Origin: Geodermatophilus obscurus DSM 43160
GTDB taxonomy: Bacteria > Actinomycetota > Actinomycetes > Mycobacteriales > Geodermatophilaceae
DNA: 64,000 nucleotides
Direction of reading: 5' to 3'
NCBI RefSeq assembly: GCF_000025345.1
Contig: NC_013757.1
Span: 62,001 to 126,000 of the forward strand
Below are positions 1 through 9,801 of this stretch, in pieces (position 1 is the stretch's first letter; each line of letters opens with the position of its first letter). A program made the translations under genes and the position numbers. Below the pieces are notes generated by a model. The model saw only the letters and a program-made list of their open reading frames with translations, had not been told where the DNA came from and made no database searches.

Positions 1-61
1 CCGGGGCCAGTCGGCTGGACGGGGTCGGCGCCCACGGTCCGCGAGCGCAGGGGGGAAGAGC

Positions 62-331
62 GTGCAGATCCTGGGCCTCATCGCCGTCGGCCTGGTCATC
101 GGGGCCCTGGCCCGGCTGATCCAGCCCGGGCGCCAGCGGATGAGCATCCTCGCCACGATGCTGCTGGGCGTCGTCGGCGCTGTCATCGGCGGTCTCATCG
201 CCGACTGGCTGGACGTCGGCTCGATCACCGAGCTCAACTTCTGGGGCTTCGTCTTCGCCCTCCTCGCCGCGGTGCTGCTGGTCGGCATCGCCGAGGGAGT
301 GACGGCCGGCCGCAACCGCGCCGTCCGCTGA
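62..331 (+). CDS. GlsB/YeaQ/YmgE-family stress membrane protein
   Basis: An 89-residue, almost wholly hydrophobic protein with three predicted membrane helices (about residues 3-18, 27-47 and 60-80). Glycines are spaced as in the transglycosylase-associated GlsB/YeaQ/YmgE family, including the G-V-V-G-A-x-I-G-G helix. Members are small inner-membrane proteins induced by general stress; their biochemical role is unknown. The GTG start is chosen because a purine-rich GGGGGAAGAG tract (51-60) lies directly upstream. Length matches the family (80-95 residues). No operon partner is visible; the next gene is convergent. Confidence 0.85.
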   Translation: MQILGLIAVGLVIGALARLIQPGRQRMSILATMLLGVVGAVIGGLIADWLDVGSITELNFWGFVFALLAAVLLVGIAEGVTAGRNRAVR

Positions 332-348
332 ACCCGGCCTCCGGGGGC

Positions 349-987
349 TCAGAGCTCGACCGAGTCCCCCGGGGCCAGGCGGCTGAACGGCGTCGGGGTC
401 CCCGGCCCCCGTTCGCCCAGCAGGCTGCTGACGATGCCCAGGCCGGCGTCGTTGAGCAGCCCGTCGTGGATGGCGTACGCCTGGTCCGCGTCCACGGCGC
501 GCACGTAGTCGATCACCTCGGCGGTCTTCGACCACGGGGCGTGCACCGGCAGCAGCAGCGTGGCCACCGGCTCGCTGGGGACCGTGAAGGCGTCCCCCGG
601 GTGGAAGACCTCGCCGCCGACCAGGAACCCGATGTTGCCCACCCGCGGCACCTCCGGGTGGATGACCGCGTGCAGCTCCCCGTGCACCGTGACGTCGAAC
701 CCGGCGATGGTGAGCGCGTCGCCGTCCCCCACCACGTGCACCCGCCCGGCCGCGCCGTCGAGCCGGCCGGCCACCGACCCGTTGGTCCAGACCTCCAGCG
801 CGGGGTCGGCGTCCATGGCCGCGCGGAGCACGTCGGGCGCGAAGTGGTCCGCGTGCTCGTGGGTCACCAGGACCGCGCCGGCCCCGTCCAGCGCCGACGG
901 ATCGGTGAACGCGCCGGGGTCGATGACGAGCCGCCGGTCGTCCTCGCTGAGGACGACGCAGGAATGGCCGTGCTTGGTCAGCTCCAT
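349..987 (-). CDS. MBL-fold metal-dependent hydrolase (UlaG-like)
   Basis: A 212-residue metallo-beta-lactamase-fold protein. It opens with the M-E-L-T-K-H-G-H-S-C strand typical of UlaG-like hydrolases and has the metal-binding motif THEHADH at about residues 42-48. A later G-D-A-F-T and an H-D-G near the C terminus complete a plausible dinuclear metal site. The open frame extends 21 residues further upstream, but the ATG at 987 is preferred because family members begin at this beta strand. Substrate is unknown; members range from lactonases to phosphodiesterases. It is convergent with the preceding small membrane protein gene. Confidence 0.85.
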   Translation of the reverse strand: MELTKHGHSCVVLSEDDRRLVIDPGAFTDPSALDGAGAVLVTHEHADHFAPDVLRAAMDADPALEVWTNGSVAGRLDGAAGRVHVVGDGDALTIAGFDVTVHGELHAVIHPEVPRVGNIGFLVGGEVFHPGDAFTVPSEPVATLLLPVHAPWSKTAEVIDYVRAVDADQAYAIHDGLLNDAGLGIVSSLLGERGPGTPTPFSRLAPGDSVEL

Positions 988-1115
988 GTCCGGCATCCTG
1001 CCCGGGCCCCGCGAGACCCGCCCGACCCGCTCCCGGGTGCACCACGTCACCCGTGCGGGTGAGGTGACCGCCGCCGACGGTGGCCAGGCAGCGGCGTCCT
1101 GCCGACACCTGGGGC

Positions 1116-1340
1116 ATGAGCGCCCCCACCGTCGCCGCCACCGTCGTCGCCGCCCGCAGCCGCGCCCACGGCCCCACGACCGCCCTGTGGCACGCCGTCT
1201 CCCTGCACCGCCCGACCGCCGAGGTCGACGGCGCCTGCGAGCTGACCCTCTGCGGCTCGCTGGCCCGCATCGACGTCGACCAGCCCTGGCCCACGCCGGC
1301 CCGCGATGTCTGCCCCGCCTGCGTCGTCCTCACCCCGTAG
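1116..1340 (+). CDS. Small hypothetical protein with four cysteines
   Basis: A 74-residue protein of unrecognised family. Cysteines fall at residues 41, 46, 66 and 69 (C-x4-C and C-P-A-C), which could form a small metal or disulfide site. The ATG at 1116 is preferred to an in-frame upstream start. The gene is convergent with the enoyl-CoA hydratase gene, with a copy of the dispersed repeat between them. Function unknown. Codon usage looks ordinary for the window, so it is probably real, but only the Cys spacing supports it. Confidence 0.5.
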   Translation: MSAPTVAATVVAARSRAHGPTTALWHAVSLHRPTAEVDGACELTLCGSLARIDVDQPWPTPARDVCPACVVLTP

Positions 1341-1353
1341 GGACCCTTGCGGT

Positions 1354-1411
1354 GGCCCCCTGCAGGGTCCCGCCACGAGCGTGTGAGTGGCGGGGGGGGC
1401 AGGGGGTCCTT
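1354..1411 (-). repeat. Stop-codon-abutting palindromic repeat, copy 1
   Basis: Minus-strand copy beginning AAGGACCCCCTGCC directly after the TGA of the enoyl-CoA hydratase gene (TGA-AGAAGGACC). It has the family structure: an outer arm pair CCCCTGC/GCAGGG, then a central inverted pair built on GCCACTC and GTGGCGGG. It lies between convergent genes and could act as a hairpin terminator, though it has no T tract. Confidence 0.8.
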
Positions 1412-1413
1412 CT

Positions 1414-2190
1414 TCAATGACCGGTGAACCGCGGAGCGCGCTTCTCCAGGAAGGCCTCGACGGCCTCGCGGTGGTCGGCGGTGCGGCCCAGGTCGGTCTG
1501 CAGCCGGGCCTCGAGCGCCAGGGTGTCCTCGAGGGAGTCGGTGGCCGCCGTGGCCAGCACGGTCTTGATGGCCCGGAGGGCGGCGGTGGGCCCGGCGGCC
1601 AGCCGCGCGGCCAGCGCCTGCGCCTCGGCCAGCACCTGCTCGGGCGGCACCACGCGGTGCACCAGCCCCCACGCGGCGGCGCTCTCTGCGAGGAACGGCT
1701 CGGGCAGCAGCAGCAGCTCCGCGGCGCGCGATCCGCCGACGCAGTGCACGAGGCGGGACGCCAGGGCCGAGTCGCTGGACAGCCCGATGCCGGCGAAGGC
1801 GGTGGTGAACTTGGCACCGGCGGCGGCCACCCGCAGGTCGCCGGCCAGCGCGATGCCGAGCCCGGCGCCGGCGCAGGCGCCGTTGACGGCCACGACCACC
1901 GGCACCCGCAGCCCGGCTAGGGCCAGCACCAGCGGGTTGTACTCCTCCTCGACCACCGACAGCGACGTCGCGGCGTCCCCGCGCAGCGCCTCCACGTGCT
2001 GGCCGAGGTCCTGACCGACGCAGAAGGCCCGCCCGGTGCCGGTGAGCACCACGGCCCGCACCGACCCGTCGGCGGCGACCTCGCGGACGACGTCGAGCAG
2101 CTCGCGGCGCGACTGGTGGGTCAGCCCCGGCCGCAGCATCGTGATCGTGGCGACCCCGCCGGCGTCCTCACGGGTCACGGTCTCGGGCAC
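1414..2190 (-). CDS. Enoyl-CoA hydratase/isomerase family protein
   Basis: A 258-residue crotonase-fold protein. The oxyanion-hole segments are A-F-C-V-G-Q-D-L (about residues 57-64) and N-G-A-C-A-G-A-G-L-G-I-A-L-A-G-D-L-R (about 104-121). The C-terminal trimerisation helices and the W-G-L-V-H-R-V segment are present, and length matches the family. The G-Q-D-L variant and overall pattern resemble PaaG-type phenylacetyl-CoA isomerases, but neighbours do not define a pathway, so only the superfamily is assigned. The GTG at 2190 is chosen because the longer frame upstream is low-complexity Arg/Pro. Two palindromes lie 39-98 bp upstream of the start and probably regulate it. Confidence 0.85.
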   Translation of the reverse strand: MPETVTREDAGGVATITMLRPGLTHQSRRELLDVVREVAADGSVRAVVLTGTGRAFCVGQDLGQHVEALRGDAATSLSVVEEEYNPLVLALAGLRVPVVVAVNGACAGAGLGIALAGDLRVAAAGAKFTTAFAGIGLSSDSALASRLVHCVGGSRAAELLLLPEPFLAESAAAWGLVHRVVPPEQVLAEAQALAARLAAGPTAALRAIKTVLATAATDSLEDTLALEARLQTDLGRTADHREAVEAFLEKRAPRFTGH

Positions 2191-2228
2191 GGTCGCCCCT
2201 CCTCGTCGTCCTCGGCGGCCCGGCGTGC

Positions 2229-2249
2229 GGCGGGATCGGCGATCCCGCC
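2229..2249. promoter_or_regulatory. Palindromic operator A
   Basis: A perfect inverted repeat: GGCGGGATC, loop GGC, GATCCCGCC. The inner 17 bp (CG-G-GATC-GGC-GATC-C-CG) differ from operator B only by one symmetric base pair on each side. It lies 39 bp upstream of the enoyl-CoA hydratase start. Confidence 0.6.
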
Positions 2250-2271
2250 CGCTCCCGGGGCCGGAAGCGTA

Positions 2272-2288
2272 CGAGATCGGCGATCTCG
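2272..2288. promoter_or_regulatory. Palindromic operator B
   Basis: A perfect 17-bp palindrome: CGAGATC, GGC, GATCTCG. Its centre is 41 bp from that of operator A, close to four helical turns, so both would face the same side of the helix. This suits a TetR-type dimer, which is an inference; no regulator gene lies adjacent. Confidence 0.6.
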
Positions 2289-2596
2289 ATGGGGCGCCCC
2301 GGCCGAGCCCCCCGACGACCGGTGGGGGCGCGTGCCGGTCGCGGCGGGACACCTCCCGGTCACCCGGCCGTGGCCGGATCGTGACGGACGATCCCCTCAC
2401 GGCACGAGTCGGCCTGGGAGGATGGACGGCGGACGGACGCGGCGCGGGTCGGGCGCGCGGCGCCGTCCCCCGGTCGGCGACACGCGCAGCTTCCTGCGCT
2501 GATGTGTGGTCCGGTCGGGTGCGGGACATGCAGAGACAGGGGGTCCGGCGCCCCGGGCCGGACACGGACGGCCGGACAGGCGAGGAGTGAGCCACG

Positions 2597-4285
<1,689 letters not shown>

Positions 4286-4393
4286 CCCCCCGGACGGGTG
4301 GACCTGCCGTTCCGGGGTTTCGAGACCGGCTCGGAGTGGCACCCTGGGGATCCGTCGGGGACCGCTCCGCGCGGGTACGGGCAGGGGGAACGG

Positions 4394-5944
4394 GTGGCCG
4401 AGCCGGGGGTGCGCACGCTCGGCGACCGCTACGAACTGCTCTCCCTCGTCGCCACCGGCGGCATGGGCCAGGTGTGGCGGGCTCACGACGCGCTGCTGGA
4501 CCGGCCGGTCGCGGTCAAGCTCCTGCGCAGCGAGTACACCGGCGACCCGACGTTCCTCGCCCGGTTCCGCGCCGAGGCCCAGCACACCGCGCGGCTGGTG
4601 CACCCGAACATCGCGGCCCTGCACGACTACGGCGAGGTCGTCGCGTCCGACGGCAGCGGGGAGACCCTCGCCTACCTGGTGATGGAGCTGGTCGAGGGCG
4701 AGCCGCTGTCGGCACTGCTGACCCGCTGCGGCCGCCTCGACCCGCACCGGACGCTCGACATCGTGCGGCAGACCGCCGCGGCGCTGGCCGTGGCGCACGC
4801 CGCCGGGGTGGTGCACCGCGACGTCAAGCCGGGCAACGTGCTGGTCGGCTGGGACGGCGTCGTCAAGATCACCGACTTCGGGATCGCCTGGTCGGCCTCC
4901 AACGTGCCGCTCACCCGCACCGGCCAGGTGGTCGGCACCGCCCACTACCTCTCCCCTGAGCAGGCCGGAGGCGGCAAGGCCGGCCCGGCCAGCGACGTCT
5001 ACGCGCTGGGCGCGATCACCTACGAGTGCCTGGCCGGCCGGCGCGCGTTCGACGGCGAGGGCCCGGTGCAGATCGCCCTGGCCCAGATCCGCGACGAGCC
5101 CGAGCCGCTGCCCGACGACGTCCCGGAGCCACTGCGCACGCTCGTCGCCCGCGCCCTGGTCAAGGACCCGGCGCTGCGCTTCCCCGACGGCGCGGCGTTC
5201 CGCGCGGCCATCGACGCCGTGCGCGCCGGCCGGCCGCTCGCCCCCCTGCCGCCGACCACCGCCGCGCTGCCGGCAGCGAGGGACCGGCGTCGGCTGCTGG
5301 TCCCGGCGGCCACCTTGCTCCTCGGCGTGGGGCTCGGTGTCGGGGCGCTGCAGGTGGTCGGGAGCGAGGGCGCCGCCACGTCGGCGGCCGTCGCCGGCGC
5401 CGCGGCCCCGACGACGGCCGCAGTCGCGCCGGTGGCGGCGCTGGTGGTCACCGCCGCCGACCACCTGGGGCGCCCGGCCGACGAGGTCGAGGCGGAGCTG
5501 GCGGCGCTCGGCCTGCGGGTGCAGCGTGAGACCGTGGAGCGCTCCGACGTCCCCGCGGGTCAGGTGGTCGAGCTCGGGCCGGTCGGCGCGCTGGCGCCCG
5601 GCGAGCTGGTCACGCTCACCGTCGCGGTGGCCCCACCTGCGCCTGCGCCGGCACCCGTCGTCCCGGCACCCGCGCCGGCACCCGTCGTCCCGGCACCCGC
5701 GCCGGAACCCGTCGTCCCGGCACCCGCGCCAGAACCCGTCGTCCCGGCACCCGCTCCACAGCCCGTCGTCCCCGAGGTGGTCACGGTGCCGATCCCGCCG
5801 GCTGCGGAGCGGGGTCCGGAGCCCGCCCCCGTCCCGGTCTGGGACGGGGCCGACGCCGCCGAGGACGACGCGGCCCCGGGCAACGGCAAGGGGAAGGGCA
5901 AGGAGAAGCCGGACTCCTCCGGCAAGGGAAACGGCCGGGGCTGA
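4394..5944 (+). CDS. PASTA-type Ser/Thr protein kinase, second tandem copy
   Basis: A 516-residue paralogue of the preceding kinase. It has the glycine loop T-G-G-M-G-Q-V-W, invariant VAVK lysine, H-R-D-V-K-P-G-N, DFG and S-P-E. One membrane helix (about 297-318) and one PASTA domain (about 350-415) follow. The extracytoplasmic tail is a Pro-Ala-Val repeat ending in a Gly-Lys-rich segment. The GTG at 4394 is chosen over a start 96 bp upstream because GGGGGAA (4384-4390) precedes it and the protein then aligns with its paralogue. The two kinase domains are nearly collinear while the tails differ completely, suggesting different surface contacts. Confidence 0.92.
   Translation: MAEPGVRTLGDRYELLSLVATGGMGQVWRAHDALLDRPVAVKLLRSEYTGDPTFLARFRAEAQHTARLVHPNIAALHDYGEVVASDGSGETLAYLVMELVEGEPLSALLTRCGRLDPHRTLDIVRQTAAALAVAHAAGVVHRDVKPGNVLVGWDGVVKITDFGIAWSASNVPLTRTGQVVGTAHYLSPEQAGGGKAGPASDVYALGAITYECLAGRRAFDGEGPVQIALAQIRDEPEPLPDDVPEPLRTLVARALVKDPALRFPDGAAFRAAIDAVRAGRPLAPLPPTTAALPAARDRRRLLVPAATLLLGVGLGVGALQVVGSEGAATSAAVAGAAAPTTAAVAPVAALVVTAADHLGRPADEVEAELAALGLRVQRETVERSDVPAGQVVELGPVGALAPGELVTLTVAVAPPAPAPAPVVPAPAPAPVVPAPAPEPVVPAPAPEPVVPAPAPQPVVPEVVTVPIPPAAERGPEPAPVPVWDGADAAEDDAAPGNGKGKGKEKPDSSGKGNGRG
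5648..5770 (+). repeat. 27-bp tandem repeat in kinase tail
   Basis: About four and a half units of a 27-bp repeat encoding P-A-P-V-V-P-A-P-A variants in the second kinase's extracytoplasmic tail. Units diverge towards the 3' end (CCGGCA, CCGGAA, CCAGAA). Confidence 0.85.
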
Positions 5945-5952
5945 TCCGCCGC

Positions 5953-6651
5953 TCAGCCGCGGCTGCGGCTGGGCGCCACCCAGAGCGCGGCACCGAGGGC
6001 GGCCAGCGCGCCGGTGAGGACGAAGCCGCGGTCGCTGTCGATACGCGGCAGCACGACGAGCACCCAGAACACGGCCACGCCGGTCAGCCCTCCGGCGGCG
6101 ACCTTCCACGCCGCGTCCGGGCGCAGCCGGGCGGCGGGCAGGAACCGGCCGGCGAACGGCAGCCCCCCGAGGAGGGTGGCGAGGGTCGCGAAGACCGCCC
6201 ACAGGGTCACCGCGGACCACAGCGAGGTCTCACCGAAGTCCAGCGTCAGGCCGAACTGGAGCAGCAGGAAGGAGAGCGCGGTGAGGCCGGCGCCGATGCG
6301 GACGGTCCGCTCCTGCGCGGAACGCGGGGCGGGGGGAGTGCGCGGGGCGCGGGGAATACGCGGGGTGCGCGGGGTCCGCGCCGTGCGGGGCCGCTCGGCG
6401 GTGCGCGGCAGGCCGGAGGGGTGGTCGGAGGTGTCCGCCGGTGGCGGCGAGGCGACCCCGGGCAGGCCGGGCAGCCCGCCGACCGGCCCGGTCGGCTGGA
6501 CGCCACCGGACACCGGCGCGGCGTCCACGCGCGGCACCTGGTGGGTGCCGGCGACGGTGGCCGCGGTCGCGCCCACCCCGACCTCGTGGGTGCCGGTGTA
6601 GGCCGGGTCCCGCGGGGTCGGCGGCTCGGGGGTGGGAGACGGGTGCGTCAC
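5953..6651 (-). CDS. Hypothetical membrane protein with Pro/Arg-rich N terminus
   Basis: A 232-residue protein. Residues 1-115 are low-complexity (Thr, Pro, Gly, then an R-T-P-R-x-P-R repeat). The second half holds four predicted membrane helices (about 118-134, 142-162, 182-200 and 208-225). Family not recognised. GTG start at 6651 with GAGGAGG upstream on the minus strand is a good initiation signal. It converges on the second kinase gene with an 8-bp gap. The long basic segment would be cytosolic under the positive-inside rule. No function is assigned. Confidence 0.65.
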   Translation of the reverse strand: MTHPSPTPEPPTPRDPAYTGTHEVGVGATAATVAGTHQVPRVDAAPVSGGVQPTGPVGGLPGLPGVASPPPADTSDHPSGLPRTAERPRTARTPRTPRIPRAPRTPPAPRSAQERTVRIGAGLTALSFLLLQFGLTLDFGETSLWSAVTLWAVFATLATLLGGLPFAGRFLPAARLRPDAAWKVAAGGLTGVAVFWVLVVLPRIDSDRGFVLTGALAALGAALWVAPSRSRG

Positions 6652-6773
6652 GGTTCCTCCTCGCTCGGACGCGGGCGCGCGCCGGACCGGTTCGTCTCCG
6701 CACGCTAGCGGCGGGACGCCTCGCCACCCGGCAGGAAACGCGGGTGGGCGGACAGCTCACTAGGGTCGGCCGG

Positions 6774-8048
6774 GTGGCCGTGCGCGCAGGGATCGTCGTC
6801 ACCGGGACCGAGGTGCTCACCGGTCGGGTGAGCGACCGCAACGGGCCCTGGCTGGCCGAGGAGCTGCGCCGGCTCGGTGTGGACGTCGGCGCGGTGCTCG
6901 TGGTCGGCGACCGGCCCGAGGACCTGCGCAACGCGCTGCGCTTCCTGGCCGGTGAGGACGTCGTCATCACCACCGGCGGGCTCGGCCCGACCGCCGACGA
7001 CCTGACCGCGGAGGTCGTCGCCGGCGTGCAGGGCCGGCCGTCGTCGCTCGACCCGGAGCTGGAGCGGCACGTCGCCGGCATCGTCGAGGGCCTCATGGAC
7101 GGCCGCGGCTGGCGCGCCGACCCGGCGGCGACGGCGGCCGGCGTCCGCAAGCAGGCGCTCGTACCCGAGGGCGCGACGGTGCTGCCGCCGGTCGGGACGG
7201 CGCCGGGGCTCGTCGTCCCCCCGGCGGAGGGGCGAGACGGGCCGGTGGTCGTCGTCCTCCCCGGGCCGCCGTCGGAGCTGCAGGGGATGTGGCCGGCGGC
7301 GCTGGACGCCGAGCCCGTGCAGCGTGTGCTGGCCGGCCGCAGCGAGCTGCGCCAGGAGACGCTCCGGCTGTGGGGCACGCTGGAGTCCCAGCTGGCGGCG
7401 ACACTGCGGGAGTCCGAGTTCCCTGGCCTGGAGGTGACCACCTGCCTGCGGGACGGCGAGCTGGAGATCGTCACCCGCTACGGCCCCGACGCCCAGCCGG
7501 AGTACGACCGGCTGGTCGGGGCGGTGCGGGAGGCGCACGGGCCGCAGCTGTTCTCGACGGGCCCCACGGTCGACGACCTGGTGGCCTCGGCGTTCGCCGA
7601 CCGCAGGCTGACCGTCGCGACGGCGGAGTCGTGCACCAGCGGGCTGCTGGTGGCCCGGCTGACCGAGCGGGCCGGGTCGTCGGCGTGGGTGCTCGGCGGG
7701 GTGGCCTCGTACGCGAACTCGGCCAAGGAGGCGCTGGTCGGCGTCCCGTCGGAGCTGCTGGCGTCGTACGGCGCGGTCAGCACGCAGGTGGCGGCGGCGC
7801 TGGCCGAGGGAGCGCGGTCCCGCTTCGGTGCGGACGTGGGGGTCGGCATCACCGGGATCGCCGGCCCCGGCGGTGGCTCCGCGGAGAAGCCGGTCGGGAC
7901 CGTGCACCTGTGTGCCGTCGGGCCGTCCTCCGAGGGGCTGTCGCGCTCGGTCGTGCTGCCCGGCTCGCGTTCGGCGGTGCGGCACCGGTCGGTCAGCCTG
8001 GCGATGCACATGGTGCGCCAGCTGCTGCTCGGTGGGCCGCCGGCCTAG
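6774..8048 (+). CDS. cinA: CinA-family protein (nicotinamide-nucleotide amidohydrolase)
   Basis: A 424-residue two-domain protein. The N-terminal molybdopterin-binding-like domain (about 1-170) opens with A-G-I-V-V-T-G-T-E-V-L-T-G and contains T-T-G-G-L-G-P-T-A-D-D. The C-terminal CinA/PncC amidase domain (about 265-420) has A-T-A-E-S-C-T-S-G and G-I-T-G-I-A-G-P-G-G. PncC-type domains deamidate nicotinamide mononucleotide in pyridine-nucleotide salvage; full-length CinA was first named for competence. The GTG at 6774 is chosen because it begins exactly at the conserved V-R-A-G-I-V strand; the open frame runs another 333 bp upstream. The TAG stop shares one base with the next start (TAGTG). 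Confidence 0.9.
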   Translation: MAVRAGIVVTGTEVLTGRVSDRNGPWLAEELRRLGVDVGAVLVVGDRPEDLRNALRFLAGEDVVITTGGLGPTADDLTAEVVAGVQGRPSSLDPELERHVAGIVEGLMDGRGWRADPAATAAGVRKQALVPEGATVLPPVGTAPGLVVPPAEGRDGPVVVVLPGPPSELQGMWPAALDAEPVQRVLAGRSELRQETLRLWGTLESQLAATLRESEFPGLEVTTCLRDGELEIVTRYGPDAQPEYDRLVGAVREAHGPQLFSTGPTVDDLVASAFADRRLTVATAESCTSGLLVARLTERAGSSAWVLGGVASYANSAKEALVGVPSELLASYGAVSTQVAAALAEGARSRFGADVGVGITGIAGPGGGSAEKPVGTVHLCAVGPSSEGLSRSVVLPGSRSAVRHRSVSLAMHMVRQLLLGGPPA

Positions 8049-8476
8049 TGGAGCTGCTGACGCTGCCTGCTCGGCAGCTCTCGTCCTTCGGCAGCTCCGG
8101 TGCGGAACTGCTGCGCGCGGCGCTCGTGCAGGAGTCGCAGGACGGGTTCGCTGCCGACGTCGTCCGCGTGGCCCCGGGCGGCGTCATCGGCCGGCACCCC
8201 ATCCCGCTGTGGCAGCTGTTCCCCGTGGTCTCCGGCAGCGGCTGGGTCACCGGGGCCTCCGGTGACCGCCGGACCCTGCGGCCCGGCGAGGCGGCCCTCT
8301 GGTCGCCGGGGGAGGACCACGCGTCCGGATCCGACGGCGGGCTGACTGCCGTGGTGGTGCAAGTGCCGTGCCCGTCCGCTGCCCGAGGAGGTGTCGTGAC
8401 CGAGCTCGCGAGGTTACGCATGGGTGCAGCACCGCTGGGCACGGGGCCGACGAGCGCCAGCGAGGAGGTCCCGTGA
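8048..8476 (+). CDS. Cupin-domain protein
   Basis: A 142-residue protein with a single cupin barrel: G-G-V-I-G-R-H-P, then V-V-S-G-S-G-W-V-T-G and the second motif R-P-G-E-A-A-L-W-S-P-G-E-D-H. Only part of the usual metal-ligand set is obvious (His in G-R-H and E-D-H), so catalysis is uncertain; a sensing or binding role is possible. It starts at the last base of the cinA stop and overlaps the next gene by GTGA, so the three genes form a translationally coupled operon. It resembles small cupins annotated as quercetin dioxygenase-like, without evidence for that substrate. Confidence 0.7.
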   Translation: MELLTLPARQLSSFGSSGAELLRAALVQESQDGFAADVVRVAPGGVIGRHPIPLWQLFPVVSGSGWVTGASGDRRTLRPGEAALWSPGEDHASGSDGGLTAVVVQVPCPSAARGGVVTELARLRMGAAPLGTGPTSASEEVP

Positions 8477-8868
8477 CCACCCTGACGTTGCACGCGACCG
8501 GGCCCGTCGGGCCGGGCGAGGTCTGGGAGCGCTACGCCGTCCCGGCACGCTGGCCGGAGTGGGCTCCGCAGATCACCGGCGTCGAGGTGCCGGTCGCCCG
8601 GCTCGCCGCCGGCGTGCGGGGGCGGGTGCGCGCACCGCTGGGGGTGGTGCTGCCCTTCGTCGTCGAGACGGTGGACGAGGCCGCGCGGCGCTGGTCGTGG
8701 ACGGTCTCGGTCGGGCCGGTGCGGATGCACCTCCTGCACTGGGTCACCGAGGGTCCGGACGGCGGCAGTACGACGGGGCTGCGGATCTCCGGGCCGGCGC
8801 CGCTGGTGGTCGGCTACGCGCCGCCGGCCCGGCTGGCGATCGGCCGGCTGGTCCGCCCGCTGCACTGA
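8473..8868 (+). CDS. SRPBCC (START-like) family protein
   Basis: A 131-residue protein with the SRPBCC pattern: the start x-V-W-x-R-Y-A-V-P-A-R-W-P-E-W-A-P-Q-I-T-G-V-E (about 17-39), then alternating strands R-V-R-A-P-L-G, V-E-T-V-D-E-A-A-R-R-W-S-W and a C-terminal helix. The fold makes a hydrophobic cavity for lipids or aromatic ligands; actinobacterial members are often called polyketide cyclases or dehydrases without proof. The GTG overlaps the cupin stop (GTGA), and GAGGAGG lies 5 bp upstream. Last gene of the cinA-cupin-SRPBCC operon. Confidence 0.8.
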   Translation: MTTLTLHATGPVGPGEVWERYAVPARWPEWAPQITGVEVPVARLAAGVRGRVRAPLGVVLPFVVETVDEAARRWSWTVSVGPVRMHLLHWVTEGPDGGSTTGLRISGPAPLVVGYAPPARLAIGRLVRPLH

Positions 8869-8888
8869 CGTCCTCCGCTCACCGCGAG

Positions 8889-9284
8889 GTGCTGGAGAGC
8901 GGCGCTGCCCCCGGCGAGGTGAAGAGCTGGCTACCGCTCGGGAACCTCCACGCCGACGAGTTCAGTGAGCTGGACGCCGCCGAGGCCGCCTACCGCAGTG
9001 GGATCGCGGCCGGCGACGACCACAGCCACCACGATCTCGCCGGACTGCTCGAGAACCGCGGCGACCCCGACGGGGCCGAGTTCCACCACCGGCTGGGCGC
9101 CGCCGACGGGAACGCGCTGGCAGCGGCGGTGCTGCGTCGGCTGCGCGAGGAGGACCGACCGGTCAGGACGCGAGCCGCTCGTGGACCAGGACCCGGACGC
9201 CGGACGGGGTCACGTCCTCGCGGTGGATGCGGAAGCCGAGCCGGGTGGTCAGCGCCCGGCTCGGTGCGTTGTCAGGGCGGATGA
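8889..9284 (+). pseudogene. TPR-protein fragment
   Basis: Reading from GTG 8889, the first ~90 residues look like the end of a tetratricopeptide/Sel1-type protein: L-P-L-G-N-L, then D-A-A-E-A-A-Y-R-S-G-I-A-A-G-D, H-H-D-L-A-G-L-L-E-N-R-G-D and D-G-A-E-F-H-H-R-L-G. The remaining 40 residues are unrelated Arg/Gly sequence antisense to the acetyltransferase gene (overlap 9163-9284). No ribosome site precedes it and upstream TPR units are missing. A degraded remnant is most likely; a short expressed protein cannot be excluded. Confidence 0.45.
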
Positions 9285-9663
9285 CGGCGGTGAGGCGGTC
9301 GAGACCCAGCTGAATGGAGGCGACGTCGAGGCATGCCCGGGCGGCCTCGCCAGCGAGACCGCGGCCCTGCGCGTGCCGGGCGAGGACGTAGCCGAGCTCG
9401 ACCTCGTCCGACTGCGGCCAGGGGTGCAGCCCGGCGCAGCCGAGGAGGACTCCGGTCCCCCTGTCGGGGAGCGCGCTCTGTCCGAAGCCGCAGGTGTGCC
9501 AGACCGCCTCGAACCGGAGCACCCGGGCTGCCGTGCCCTCGGCGTCGAGTGCGGCGCCGCCGATGAAGCGGGTCACGTCCGGGTTGGCGTACAGCTCGGT
9601 CAGTGCCTCGGTGTGCTGACCGGAGAGGGGTGGCATGAGCAGTCGCCCGGTCTCGAGGTGCAC
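9163..9663 (-). CDS. GNAT-family N-acetyltransferase
   Basis: A 166-residue RimJ/RimL-type acetyltransferase. It begins with the typical L-E-T-G-R-L-L-M-P-P-L strand, has E-L-G-Y-V-L-A-R-H-A-Q-G-R-G-L-A-G-E-A (acetyl-CoA pyrophosphate loop Q-G-R-G-L-A, about residue 101) and ends with N-A-P-S-R-A-L-T-T-R-L-G-F. Members acetylate protein N termini or small amines; substrate unknown. GTG start at 9663. It stands alone and overlaps the tail of a convergent TPR remnant. Confidence 0.85.
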   Translation of the reverse strand: MHLETGRLLMPPLSGQHTEALTELYANPDVTRFIGGAALDAEGTAARVLRFEAVWHTCGFGQSALPDRGTGVLLGCAGLHPWPQSDEVELGYVLARHAQGRGLAGEAARACLDVASIQLGLDRLTAVIRPDNAPSRALTTRLGFRIHREDVTPSGVRVLVHERLAS

Positions 9664-9752
9664 GGGCGCACGGTAGTCGGCGGCGAACGTCGCCGACTCG
9701 TGTCAAGGCCTCCTCCGGATCTGTGGACGACCCGCTGACCTGGGGATTCGCG

Positions 9753-9781
9753 TTGCCGGGTCGTCTCGCCTCGACTAGACT
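9753..9781 (+). promoter_or_regulatory. Sigma-70-type promoter for DUF222-HNH gene
   Basis: TTGCCG (9753-9758), 17-bp spacer, TAGACT (9776-9781). Predicted initiation near 9788 leaves a very short leader before the gene starting at 9802 or 9814. Confidence 0.55.
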
Positions 9782-9801
9782 TCGAACACCTGATCGAGCC
9801 G

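Larger units (their letters stand above)
2191..2596. other. Divergent intergenic region, enoyl-CoA hydratase / kinase
   Basis: About 400 bp without a convincing gene. Besides operators A and B it holds a third inverted repeat at 2376-2394 (GGATCGT, 5-nt loop, ACGATCC), nearer the kinase gene. Promoters for both divergent genes must lie here; none is clear by eye. Confidence 0.6.
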
